Assembly (NCBI RefSeq): GCF_001552195.1
Contig: NZ_BCQS01000016.1
Location: 17,563-81,562 of the forward strand
Direction: 5' to 3'
Length of the DNA stretch: 64,000 nt
From: Actinomadura latina NBRC 106108
Lineage (GTDB): Bacteria; Actinomycetota; Actinomycetes; Streptosporangiales; Streptosporangiaceae
The translations under genes were made by a program, and so were the position numbers. The notes under the pieces are model-generated. The model was not told the DNA's origin and ran no database searches. It saw nothing but the letters and a program-made list of their open reading frames with translations. Every line of letters starts with the position of its first letter. The stretch's first letter is position 1. Shown here piece after piece: positions 55,104 through 63,110 of this stretch.

Positions 55104-56066
55104 CTACCCAACGTGACCGGCCGCGCGGGTGACCTCCGCGGTGCGGCCGAGGGCGATCATGGTGAGGTTGCGGAGCGCCGGGGAACCGGGCTTGAGGTAG
55201 GCGCTGTGCGGGCCCCTGCCCGCGTCGAAGCGGAGGGCGCCGAAGCCGGGGGAGACGGGGTCCGTGCCGAAGCCGACCCCGGCGAAGCGGATGTTCGGCA
55301 TGAGACGCATCCAGTCGCCCTTCGCCCTGGCCGCCCATACGCGCGCGGACGTGCCGAGATCGGCGGCCTTGCCCACGGTTGTTCCGGGACTGCCGAAAAG
55401 GGCGATGTCGTCCACGGGCAGGGGCGCGACGCGCCGGGCGGCCTTCGCGCAGACCACCGAGCCGTAGCTGTGGCAGAGCAGGGCGAACCGGGCGTGCCCG
55501 TTCACGCGGTGGACGCCGGTGAGCAGGCGCTCGAGGCCGCGCGCGCCGTCCTCCGCCTTGTCGTCCGTCAGGACGGCGGGGCTCAGCGTCGAGGGGGAGT
55601 CGTAGCCGAGCCAGGCGATCACGGCGACGCGTGAGCGCGGTGCGTCGGCGCGGGCCTCCAGATAGAGGGCGCGGCTGTCGCCGCCGACGAACTTGGGCGA
55701 GTCGTAGTTGGCCAGCGCGTTGTCCGCACCGGGCACGACGACGGCGATGCGGTCGGCGCGCTCCAGGTCGCCGATGACCTCGACGGCCCGTCCGTCGCCG
55801 CGTGGGTCGAAGGCCAGGAACCGTCTGCCCGGGGCCAGTAAGGCGGACAGTGCCCGTGTCCGGTCCGCGTCGTGCAGGTGTTCCGCCGTGGCCAGGGCCC
55901 GGCCGATGTCCCGGCCGGTGGCCCCGTAGCGGGCGTCGAGGGTCGTGGACGACAGCGCGGGCGCCGGTGCGGGGGCGGCGTACAGTTCGGCGGAACCCGC
56001 CGCCGGTCCCGCCGCGCCGACCGCGAGCAGCGAGACGGCGGCGACGGTGGTGCGGGCACGCGGCAT
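55104..56066 (-). CDS. secreted DUF1023-type alpha/beta hydrolase (paralogue)
   Basis: A 320-aa exported hydrolase with a classical signal peptide (VAAVSLLAVGAAGPAAGSAELYA, cleavage after about residue 25). The same domain plan as its neighbour: DIGRALATAEHLHDADR helix, VVPGADNALANY oxyanion site, Ser200 in LLCHSYGSVVC, GPHSAYL for His. The two proteins share whole blocks (PGRRFLxFDPRG, AxEVIGD, DPVSPxFGA) and are clearly tandem duplicates. Confidence 0.87.
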   Translation of the reverse strand: MPRARTTVAAVSLLAVGAAGPAAGSAELYAAPAPAPALSSTTLDARYGATGRDIGRALATAEHLHDADRTRALSALLAPGRRFLAFDPRGDGRAVEVIGDLERADRIAVVVPGADNALANYDSPKFVGGDSRALYLEARADAPRSRVAVIAWLGYDSPSTLSPAVLTDDKAEDGARGLERLLTGVHRVNGHARFALLCHSYGSVVCAKAARRVAPLPVDDIALFGSPGTTVGKAADLGTSARVWAARAKGDWMRLMPNIRFAGVGFGTDPVSPGFGALRFDAGRGPHSAYLKPGSPALRNLTMIALGRTAEVTRAAGHVG

Positions 56067-56197
56067 CCGGTGCGTCCTTCCCGATCAGTGGTTCGCGGTA
56101 CTGAGCAGGAGGCTAGAAACCGAACGGTGCATCGGAGATCAACCGGCGGAGTGAACTTGCGGGGTGCGACCCGGGTCCGACGTCTCGCGCGCAGGTA

Positions 56198-56850
56198 TCA
56201 GTCGCCGGGCCGGACCAGGCCGATCTCGTAGGCGTAGACGATCGCCTGCGGGCGGTCCCGGAGGCCCAGCTTCATCAGGATCCGCCCGAAATGCGTCTTG
56301 ACGGTCTGCTCGGCGACGACGAGCTTCCCGGCGATCTCCCCGTTCGACAGCCCCCGCGCCACCAGCGCCAGGACCTCCGTCTCCCGCTCGGTCAGCTCGT
56401 CCAGCCGCTTGCGGGACGGTGCGCGCGGCCCGCCGAGCCGGGAGAACTCCGCGATCAGCCGGCGCGTCACCGACGGGGACAGCAGCGCGTCGCCCGCCGC
56501 CACGACCCGCACCGCGTCGGCCAGCTCGGCACCGGCAGCGTGGCGGTCACGGCGAATCCTCCCTCGGCCGTGGGACGGGCGGTCAGCTCACCGCCCAGCG
56601 CGGCGGCCCGCTCCCGCATCCCGAGCAGCCCGTGGCCGCCGCCCGGCAGCGGGGGGCGCGGCACCTGCCCGCCGCCGGGCGGGCCGTTGACCACGCCCAG
56701 CCCCACGATGCCAGCATCACCGTCATCCCGGGAAACCCGGATTTCGACCTGCGAACCGGGCGCGTGCCGCATCGCGTTGCTCAGCGCCTCCTGCAGGATC
56801 CGGTACGCGGTGAGGCCCACGCCCGGCGGCCGACCATGGTGGGACACGTC
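56198..56850 (-). pseudogene. deleted two-component pair: kinase fragment joined to regulator fragment
   Basis: Minus strand 56850-56530 encodes the ATP-binding half of a kinase (GVGLTAYRILQEALSNAMRHAP, GGGHGLLGMRERAAALGGEL, ending TLPVP) in one frame. From about 56530 the DNA continues in another frame with the end of a receiver (ELADAVRVVAAGDALL) and an intact LuxR HTH (LTERETEVLALVARGLSNGEIA, AEQTVKTHFGRILMKLGL) to 56198. The kinase N-terminus and the receiver with its Asp are gone. A 104-aa HTH-only frame (GTG 56512 to 56198) could still be translated. Confidence 0.8.
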
Positions 56851-56877
56851 CCGTAGTACCTGGGTACGGTGCCAGGC

Positions 56878-57906
56878 GTGGAGCCCGTCGAAGCGCTGCG
56901 CCGGATCGCGTTCCTGCTGGAGCGCGCCCATGAGCCGACCTACCGCGTCCGGGCGTTCCGCACGGCCGCGGACCTCGCCGAGCGCACGTCCCCGGACGAG
57001 CTCGCCGACCGCGCCCGCGACGGCACGCTGACCGCACTGCCCGGCATCGGCAAGGTCACCGCGCTGGTGATCGAGGAGGCGCTGCGCGGCGAGACCCCCG
57101 TCTACCTGCGCCGCCTGGAGGCGACCGAGGGCGAGCCGCTGGACGAGGCCGCGGCCGCGCTCCGTTCCGCGCTCAAGGGCGACCTGCACACCCACAGCGA
57201 CTGGTCGGACGGCGGCTCGCCCATCCTGGAGATGGCCGAGACCGCCCGGGCCCTCGGCCACGAGTACCTCGCGCTGACCGACCATTCACCGCGCCTGAAA
57301 GTGGCGAACGGACTGTCCGCCGACCGCCTCCGCCGCCAGCTCGACGTCGTCGCGGCGCTCAACGAGGGCCTCGCGCCGTTCCGCATCCTCACCGGCATCG
57401 AGGTCGACATCCTGGACGACGGCACCCTCGACCAGGACCCGGACCTCCTTGAAAGGCTGGACGTCGTCGTCGCCAGCGTCCACTCCAAGCTCCGCATGGA
57501 CCGCGTCGCCATGACGACACGCATGGTCGCCGCGATCGCGAACCCGCGCGTGAACGTCCTCGGCCACTGCACCGGACGCATCGTGAAGTCGGGCGGCAAG
57601 CGCGGCGGCCTGCGTCCGGAGTCGGAGTTCGACGCCGCCCTGGTCTTCGACGCCTGCGCCGCCTACGACGTCGCCGTCGAGATCAACTCCCGTCCGGAGC
57701 GCCTCGACCCGCCCAAGCGCCTGCTGCGCCTCGCCGTCGAGGCCGGCTGCCGCTTCTCGATCGACTCCGACGCCCACGCGCCGGGACAGCTCGACTGGCA
57801 GCCCTTCGGCTGCGAGCGGGCCGCCCGGTGCGCGGTCCCGGCGTCCCGGATCGTCAACACCCTCCCGGCCGACGACCTCCTGACCTGGACGCACTCCAAG
57901 CTCTGA
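56878..57906 (+). CDS. HhH-PHP domain protein (PolX C-terminal-like)
   Basis: A 342-aa protein. The N-terminal helical part with a helix-hairpin-helix (LTALPGIGKVTALVIEEAL, residues about 40-70) leads to a PHP phosphoesterase domain: LKGDLHTHSDWSDGG, YLALTDHSP, ILTGIEVDIL, VASVHSK, LGHCTGR, EINSRPERLDPP, FSIDSDAHAPGQL. All usual metal ligands are present. It lacks the polymerase palm, so it is a stand-alone HhH-PHP nuclease/phosphatase, possibly in DNA repair. GTG 56878 follows TACGGT by 7 nt; the fragment of kinase lies on the other strand 5' of it. Confidence 0.85.
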   Translation: MEPVEALRRIAFLLERAHEPTYRVRAFRTAADLAERTSPDELADRARDGTLTALPGIGKVTALVIEEALRGETPVYLRRLEATEGEPLDEAAAALRSALKGDLHTHSDWSDGGSPILEMAETARALGHEYLALTDHSPRLKVANGLSADRLRRQLDVVAALNEGLAPFRILTGIEVDILDDGTLDQDPDLLERLDVVVASVHSKLRMDRVAMTTRMVAAIANPRVNVLGHCTGRIVKSGGKRGGLRPESEFDAALVFDACAAYDVAVEINSRPERLDPPKRLLRLAVEAGCRFSIDSDAHAPGQLDWQPFGCERAARCAVPASRIVNTLPADDLLTWTHSKL

Positions 57907-57924
57907 CGAACTCTCGGTGCCCTT

Positions 57925-59214
57925 TCACGAGGTGAGGGAGCACGTGTTGACGAGGTCGCCGGAGGCGGGGCGGGGCAGCGTGGTGCTCGCCGGCGGGGGT
58001 GTGCCGTTCCGCGTCCAGGATTCGAGGGCCGTGAAGGCCGTGCGCATGCAGGGGAGGAGAGGGCGCAGGCGGTCCGGGTAGGTGTCGTAGAGGCCGTCGA
58101 CGTGGTTGGCGGCCTCCAGGCGGTAATAGCGGTAGGGGGCCTTGCCCCGGGCGCGGACGAGTTTCGCGTAGACGTCGGAGTCGGTGCTGATCGGCAGGAG
58201 CGAGTCGTAGGTCCCCTGGAGAGTGATCAAGGGCTTGCCGATCCGGCCGGTGAGGGAGATCCGGGCAACGGCGCGGTGCACTTTCTTCGGGCGGGCGGCG
58301 TAGTTGTAGTCGGCCTCCTCGCCCGTGTAGGAAGGGTCGAATTCTTCCCGGTAGATGCGCTGGGTGAGTTCCCAGTAGACCTGGTCGTGGAATGGCCAGA
58401 GGAATTCCGAGCCGGGAGCCAGGCCGGCCTTCAGGAGCGCCTTGTGGGCGGACGGGTCGCCGGTGGCCGCGTAGTACGGGTAGGCGCGGAGGACGGCCGG
58501 GAGGTAGGTGAACAGGTTGGGCCCGCCGGCGCGCCAGAGGGTGCCTTCCGCGTCGATGCCGCCGTCGTAGAGTTCCGGGCGGTTCTCCAGCTGCCAGCGG
58601 ACGAGGTAGCCGCCATTGGAGATCCCGGCCGCGTAGGTGCGGCGGGGGGAACGGCCGTAGCGTTCGCCGACGACCTTCTTGGCGGCGCGGGTGAGCTGGG
58701 TCAGGCGGTGGTTCCATTCGGCGACGGCGTCGCCGGGGCGGCGGCCGTCCTTGTAGAACTCCAGGCCGCTGTTGCCCTTGTCCGTCGCGGCGTAGGCGTA
58801 GCCCTTGCCGAGCGCCCAGTCAGAAATGGTGAAGTCGTTGGCGTACTGGCGGCGGTTGCCGGGGGAGCCGGCGACGACGAGGCCGCCGTTCCAATGGTCG
58901 GGCAGGCGGATGACGAACTGCGCGTCGTGGTTCCAGCCGTTGTTGGTGTTGAAGGTGGAGGTGTCCGGGAAATAGCCGTCCAGCTGGATTCCGGGGACGC
59001 CGGACGGGTTGCGAGTTCCGGCGGCGTGCAGACCGGCGAAGTCGGCGGGGACGGTGTGCCCGGACGCGATCGTCCCGGCGGTCGTGAGGTCGTCCAGGCG
59101 CGCGGTCACCAGCTTCTCCGCGCCCGGCACGGTGAGCGCGCGTTCTTGCGCGTGCGCCGGTGCGGCCAGGGCGGCGGCGACGGCGCCGACGGTCAGGACG
59201 GTGCGGACGAGCAT
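57925..59214 (-). CDS. secreted tannase/oligomer-hydrolase-like esterase
   Basis: A 429-aa exported serine esterase. The signal peptide is MLVRTVLTVGAVAAALAAPAHA. The nucleophile elbow GISNGGYLVRW lies near residue 180, with VVAGSPGNRRQYANDFTISDWALGKGYAYAATDKGN before it. Asp is probably in LITLQGTYDSLLP and His in AANHVDGLYD. Sequence suits the tannase/feruloyl-esterase or 3-hydroxybutyrate-oligomer hydrolase group; I cannot decide between them. GAGGAGG precedes ATG 59214. The paired Cys at the C-terminus may form a disulfide. Confidence 0.8.
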   Translation of the reverse strand: MLVRTVLTVGAVAAALAAPAHAQERALTVPGAEKLVTARLDDLTTAGTIASGHTVPADFAGLHAAGTRNPSGVPGIQLDGYFPDTSTFNTNNGWNHDAQFVIRLPDHWNGGLVVAGSPGNRRQYANDFTISDWALGKGYAYAATDKGNSGLEFYKDGRRPGDAVAEWNHRLTQLTRAAKKVVGERYGRSPRRTYAAGISNGGYLVRWQLENRPELYDGGIDAEGTLWRAGGPNLFTYLPAVLRAYPYYAATGDPSAHKALLKAGLAPGSEFLWPFHDQVYWELTQRIYREEFDPSYTGEEADYNYAARPKKVHRAVARISLTGRIGKPLITLQGTYDSLLPISTDSDVYAKLVRARGKAPYRYYRLEAANHVDGLYDTYPDRLRPLLPCMRTAFTALESWTRNGTPPPASTTLPRPASGDLVNTCSLTS

Positions 59215-59474
59215 TCCGCCTCCTCGGGAAGGACGTAGGGTGCCCGCCATGGTGGGCGTCCGCTGTGACCACGACCACGTGGTTCGTCCACACATCGGCG
59301 AAGCGCCTCATGTGCTGGTGGTGGTGACCTGCGGGTGATGTGGGTCACAGCCGTATCGGCGGGGCCGAATGTGGCGACGGCTCACATGGTCCGGTCTTCG
59401 GGCGCGGCCTAGCGTTCCCGGTCACGGCGGCCCGGTGCGCTCCGGGCCACCTTCGACGAGCGTGAGGAGGGCGC

Positions 59475-60278
59475 ATGGGCGACCCCGTCCCGGAGGCCCC
59501 GGTTCAGGCGGCCCCGGTTCAGGCGGCTCCGGTTCTGCAGGCTCGGGGTCTGGTGAGGGAGTTCCGCGGTTTCCGCGCGGTGGACGGCGTCGACCTCGAC
59601 ATCGGGGAGGGTTCCGTCCACGCGCTGGTGGGGCCGAACGGCGCCGGCAAGACGACACTGTTCAACCTGCTGACCGGGTTCCTGAAGCCGACCGCGGGCA
59701 GTGTCCGGCTGGGCCGCCACGAACTGGCGGGCCGGGCACCGGAGCGGATCGCGCGGCTCGGCCTCGCCAGGTCGTTCCAGATCACCAGCCTGTTCGCCGA
59801 GCTGACCCCGCGCCAGCACGTGGAGCTGGCGCTGGCCGGGCGGTCCGGGCTCGGCTGGCGGTTCTGGCGCTCGGACCGCGCGCTCGGACGCTACGGCGAG
59901 CGCGCCGCCGAGCTGCTCGGCCAGGTCGGCCTCGGCGAGCACGCGGACATCGCGGCGGGCGCGCTGGCGTACGGCCGCAAGCGCGCCCTCGAACTGGCGC
60001 TGGCCCTCGCGCTCGACCCCAAGGTGCTGCTGCTGGACGAGCCGACCGCCGGCATGGGCGTCGAGGACGTCGGCCGGACGGTCGACCTCGTCAAGAAGGT
60101 GCGCGCCGGACGGACGGTGGTGCTCGTCGAGCACAACATGAGCGTCGTCTCCAGCCTCGCCGACCGGGTCACGGTGCTCCAGCACGGCCAGGTCCTCGTC
60201 GAAGGCCCTTATGCCGAGATCCGTCACGACCCCCGTGTCGTCACCGCCTACCTCGGAGATTCCAATGCTGCGCATTGA
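59475..60278 (+). CDS. livG: branched-chain amino-acid-type ABC ATPase LivG
   Basis: A 267-aa ATPase. Walker A is GPNGAGKTT, the signature is ALAYGRKRALELALALALDPKVLLLDEPTAGM in its LivG form, and the H-loop is VLVEHNMSVV. The family-specific ending (ADRVTVLQHGQVLVEGPYAEI) is clear. Five coupled genes follow: livF, binding protein, livH, livM. AGGAGG precedes ATG 59475. A TAGCGT at 59409-59414 may be the operon -10. Confidence 0.9.
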   Translation: MGDPVPEAPVQAAPVQAAPVLQARGLVREFRGFRAVDGVDLDIGEGSVHALVGPNGAGKTTLFNLLTGFLKPTAGSVRLGRHELAGRAPERIARLGLARSFQITSLFAELTPRQHVELALAGRSGLGWRFWRSDRALGRYGERAAELLGQVGLGEHADIAAGALAYGRKRALELALALALDPKVLLLDEPTAGMGVEDVGRTVDLVKKVRAGRTVVLVEHNMSVVSSLADRVTVLQHGQVLVEGPYAEIRHDPRVVTAYLGDSNAAH

Positions 60279-60957
60279 CGGACTGTCCGCCTGGTACGGC
60301 GAAGCCCAAGCACTCCGTGATGTGTCCCTGCACGTCGACGAGGGCGAGATCGTCACGCTCGTCGGACGCAACGGCGCCGGCAAGACGACGCTCCTGCGCG
60401 CCCTGATGGGACTTCACAAGGGGACGTCCGGAACGGTCCGTTTCATGGACGACGACATCTCCGCTCTCAGCTCGCACAAGCGTGCCCGGCGCGGCCTCGG
60501 CTACGTCCCGGACGACCGTGGCATCTTCGCGACGCTGTCGGTGGAGGAGAACCTGACGCTCCCGCCGCGCATGGGTCCCGATCCGTGGTCGCTGGAGCGG
60601 GTCTATGAGACGTTCCCCCGCCTTCGAGAACGGCGCCGGTTTCCCGGGACGAAGCTGTCGGGCGGCGAGCAGCAGATGCTCGCACTGGCCCGGGTGCTGC
60701 GGACCGGTGCCCGGCTGCTGCTGTGCGACGAGCCCACCGAGGGCCTGTCGCCCCTGATCGTCCAGCAGATCGGCGCGATCCTGCGGGAGGTCAAGGCGGC
60801 CGGGGTCACCGTCCTGCTCATCGAGCAGAACGTGCACTTCGCCGCCACCGTCGCCGACCGCCACCACCTGCTCGCCGAGGGCCGGATCGTCGAGTCCATG
60901 GACAACGACGAGGTCCGCGCCCGCGAGAGCGAACTCCTGCAGTACCTCGGAATCTAG
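60265..60957 (+). CDS. livF: branched-chain amino-acid-type ABC ATPase LivF
   Basis: A 230-aa ATPase. Walker A is GRNGAGKTT, the signature LSGGEQQMLALARVL and Walker B LLLCDEPTEGLS. YVPDDRGIFATLSVEENL is the Q-loop and following block, with Asp where LivF usually has Glu or Gln. It overlaps livG by 14 nt. Together with LivG it powers uptake of amino acids, amides or urea. Confidence 0.9.
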   Translation: MLRIDGLSAWYGEAQALRDVSLHVDEGEIVTLVGRNGAGKTTLLRALMGLHKGTSGTVRFMDDDISALSSHKRARRGLGYVPDDRGIFATLSVEENLTLPPRMGPDPWSLERVYETFPRLRERRRFPGTKLSGGEQQMLALARVLRTGARLLLCDEPTEGLSPLIVQQIGAILREVKAAGVTVLLIEQNVHFAATVADRHHLLAEGRIVESMDNDEVRARESELLQYLGI

Positions 60958-60968
60958 GGAGAACCCCC

Positions 60969-62207
60969 ATGAGAATCATCGGACGCTCGGCCGCCATCGC
61001 GACCGCCGGAGTGCTGCTGGCCGGCTGCGCGGGCGGCCCCGGCGGGGGCGGGGGCAAGATCAGCGACGACAAGATCGTCCTGGCGGTGCTGACCGACCAG
61101 TCCGGCGTGTACGCCGACCTGTCGGGCAAGAACGCCGTCAAGGCGGTGGAGATGGCGGTCGCCGACTTCAAGGCCAAGTACGGCGACAAGGCGGTCAGCA
61201 AGAACATCGAGGTGATCTCCGCCGACCACCAGAACAAGCCGGAGATCGCCAACTCCAAGGCGCAGGAGCTCTACGACCGGCAGAAGGCCGACATGATCGT
61301 GGACGTGCCGACCTCCTCGGCCGCGCTCGCCGTCGCCACCGTCGCGAAGAACAAGAAGAAGGTGTTCATCGACGTCGGCGGCGCGACGACCGAGCTCGAA
61401 GGCAAGCAGTGCAACAAGTACACCTTCCACTACGGCTACAACAGCTACATGCTGGCCCACGGCACCGGCACCGAGGTGACCAAGGACGGTGCCAAGAACT
61501 GGTACATCGTCTACCCGGACTACGCGTTCGGCCAGGACATGCAGAAGACGTTCACGGCGGCCGTCAAGGGCGCCGGCGGGAAGGTCGTGAAGAGCGACCC
61601 GACGCCCTTCCCGAACGACAACTTCTCCACGTTCCTGCTGAAGGCGCCCAACCTCGACCCCAAGCCGCAGGTGCTCGGCGCCATGCAGGCCGGCGGTGAC
61701 CTCGTCAACCTGGTGAAGCAGTACAACGAGTACAAGCTGCGCGACAAGGGCGTCGGTCTCGCGGTCGGGCTCATGTTCCTGACCGACATCCACTCCCTAA
61801 CCCCGGACGCCCTGTCGGGGACGTACTTCACCGACTTCTGGTACTGGAACGCCAACGCGGGCAACCGCGCGTGGGCCGACAAGTTCAAGGCCAAGACCGA
61901 CACCCGCCCGACGGCCGTCCACGCGGGCGACTACTCGGCGGCGCTCCAGTACCTGGAGGCCGTGCAGCGCGGCGGCACCGACAAGTCCGACACCGTGGTC
62001 AAGCAGCTCGAAGGCCACAAGGTCGACGACGTGTTCACCTCCACCGGCACGATCCGGGCCGAGGACCACCTGCTCGTCCACGACGCCTACATCGCGCAGG
62101 TGAAGCCGTCCAGCGAGGTCAAGGAGCCCTGGGACTACGAGAAGATCGTCAAGACGATCCCGGCGGCGGAGGCGTTCCAGCAGCCCGACGCGGCCTGCAA
62201 CCTGTGA
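60969..62207 (+). CDS. ABC transporter substrate-binding lipoprotein (LivK-like)
   Basis: A 412-aa periplasmic-type binding lipoprotein. The lipobox LLAGC gives lipid Cys20, followed by a Gly-rich linker. The Leu/Ile/Val-binding fold has AVLTDQSGVYADLSGKNAVKAVEMAVADF and IEVISADHQNKPEIANSKAQEL. YIVYPDYAFGQDMQKTFTAAVKGAGG fits aliphatic-substrate binding members. Lysine-rich, unlike neighbours, as usual for such proteins. GGGAG precedes ATG 60969. Exact ligand unknown; the operon order fits amide/urea or hydrophobic amino-acid uptake. Confidence 0.9.
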   Translation: MRIIGRSAAIATAGVLLAGCAGGPGGGGGKISDDKIVLAVLTDQSGVYADLSGKNAVKAVEMAVADFKAKYGDKAVSKNIEVISADHQNKPEIANSKAQELYDRQKADMIVDVPTSSAALAVATVAKNKKKVFIDVGGATTELEGKQCNKYTFHYGYNSYMLAHGTGTEVTKDGAKNWYIVYPDYAFGQDMQKTFTAAVKGAGGKVVKSDPTPFPNDNFSTFLLKAPNLDPKPQVLGAMQAGGDLVNLVKQYNEYKLRDKGVGLAVGLMFLTDIHSLTPDALSGTYFTDFWYWNANAGNRAWADKFKAKTDTRPTAVHAGDYSAALQYLEAVQRGGTDKSDTVVKQLEGHKVDDVFTSTGTIRAEDHLLVHDAYIAQVKPSSEVKEPWDYEKIVKTIPAAEAFQQPDAACNL

Positions 62208-62216
62208 GGGCCTGAC

Positions 62217-63077
62217 GTGCTGCAACAGGCGTTCAACGGGCTGGTGGGCGGGGCGTTCTACGCCCTGCTCGCCCTCGGCCTGTCCGTCATCTTCGGGATG
62301 CTGGGCGTGGTCAACTTCGCCCACGGCGCGTTCTACATGCTCGGCGCGTTCGGGGCGTTCATCGCGCTCGACTCGTTCGGCGTGAACTTCTGGCTGGCGC
62401 TGCCGATCGTCCCCGTCGTCCTGGGCGTGGCCGGGACGGTGCTGGAGCGGCTGTTCATCCGCCGGCTGGCGCCCCTGGATCCGCTCTACAACTTCCTGTT
62501 CACGTTCGGCCTGGCGCTGATCCTGCAGGACCTGGTCAAACGGCAGTACGGCGTGCAGTCGCAGCCGTATCCGCGCCCGTCCGCGCTGCGCGGGTCGATC
62601 GACCTGGGCCTGTTCACCTATCCCGCGTACCAGGTGTTCGTGCTCGCGATGTCGGTGCTGCTCTGCGGAGCCGTCTGGGTGGTGCTGACCCGCACCCGCG
62701 TCGGGATGATCGTCCGCGCGGCGACCGAGAAGCCGGAACTGTCGCGGGCGCTCGGCATCGACGTCGCCCGCTGGGTGACGCCGGTGTTCGGGTTCGGCAT
62801 CGCGCTGGCCGCGTTCGCGGGCGTCCTCGCCGCGCCGATGCGGGCGGTCAACCCGCTGATGGGCTCGGACCTGATCATCACGGTGTTCGCGGTCGTGGTG
62901 ATCGGCGGCCTCGGGTCGGTGTTCGGCTCGGTCGCCGCGGGGTTCGCGGTCGGGCTCGTCTCCGCGCTCGGCAACTACTACGTCCCGTCGCTCTCGCAGA
63001 CGCTGGTGTTCATCCTGATGGCCGCCGTCCTGCTGTGGCGCCCCGCCGGCCTGTTCGGACGCGAGGAGGCCCTGTGA
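62217..63077 (+). CDS. livH: branched-chain amino-acid-type ABC permease LivH
   Basis: A 286-aa inner-membrane permease with about eight helices. Signature segments are GLSVIFGMLGVVNFAHGAFYMLGAF and ATEKPELSRALGIDVARWVTPVFGFGIALAAFAGVLAAP, and VFAVVVIGGLGSVFGSVAAGF. GTG 62217 lies 9 nt after the binding-protein stop. Its stop (63075-63077) begins a 17-nt ladder of GTG codons that leads to livM. Confidence 0.92.
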   Translation: MLQQAFNGLVGGAFYALLALGLSVIFGMLGVVNFAHGAFYMLGAFGAFIALDSFGVNFWLALPIVPVVLGVAGTVLERLFIRRLAPLDPLYNFLFTFGLALILQDLVKRQYGVQSQPYPRPSALRGSIDLGLFTYPAYQVFVLAMSVLLCGAVWVVLTRTRVGMIVRAATEKPELSRALGIDVARWVTPVFGFGIALAAFAGVLAAPMRAVNPLMGSDLIITVFAVVVIGGLGSVFGSVAAGFAVGLVSALGNYYVPSLSQTLVFILMAAVLLWRPAGLFGREEAL

Positions 63078-63110
63078 ACGAGGAGGACCTGTGAGCGAGG
63101 AGAAGCAGTG
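63063..63110 (+). repeat. 17-nt ladder of ribosome sites and GTGA overlaps before livM
   Basis: Three units of 17 nt follow each other: CGAGGAGGCCCTGTGAA, CGAGGAGGACCTGTGAG and CGAGGAGAAGCAGTG. Each holds a Shine-Dalgarno-like GAGGAG and a GTG. GTG 63074 opens a 6-codon frame ending at 63092-63094, GTG 63091 another ending at 63109-63111, and GTG 63108 starts livM. The first GTG overlaps the livH stop. Confidence 0.8.

Noticed and set aside
59327..59350. CRP-like TGTG...TCACA pattern before the liv operon
   Set aside because: The spacing between half-sites is wrong for a CRP site; GGTGACC...GGGTCACA is only a loose dyad.
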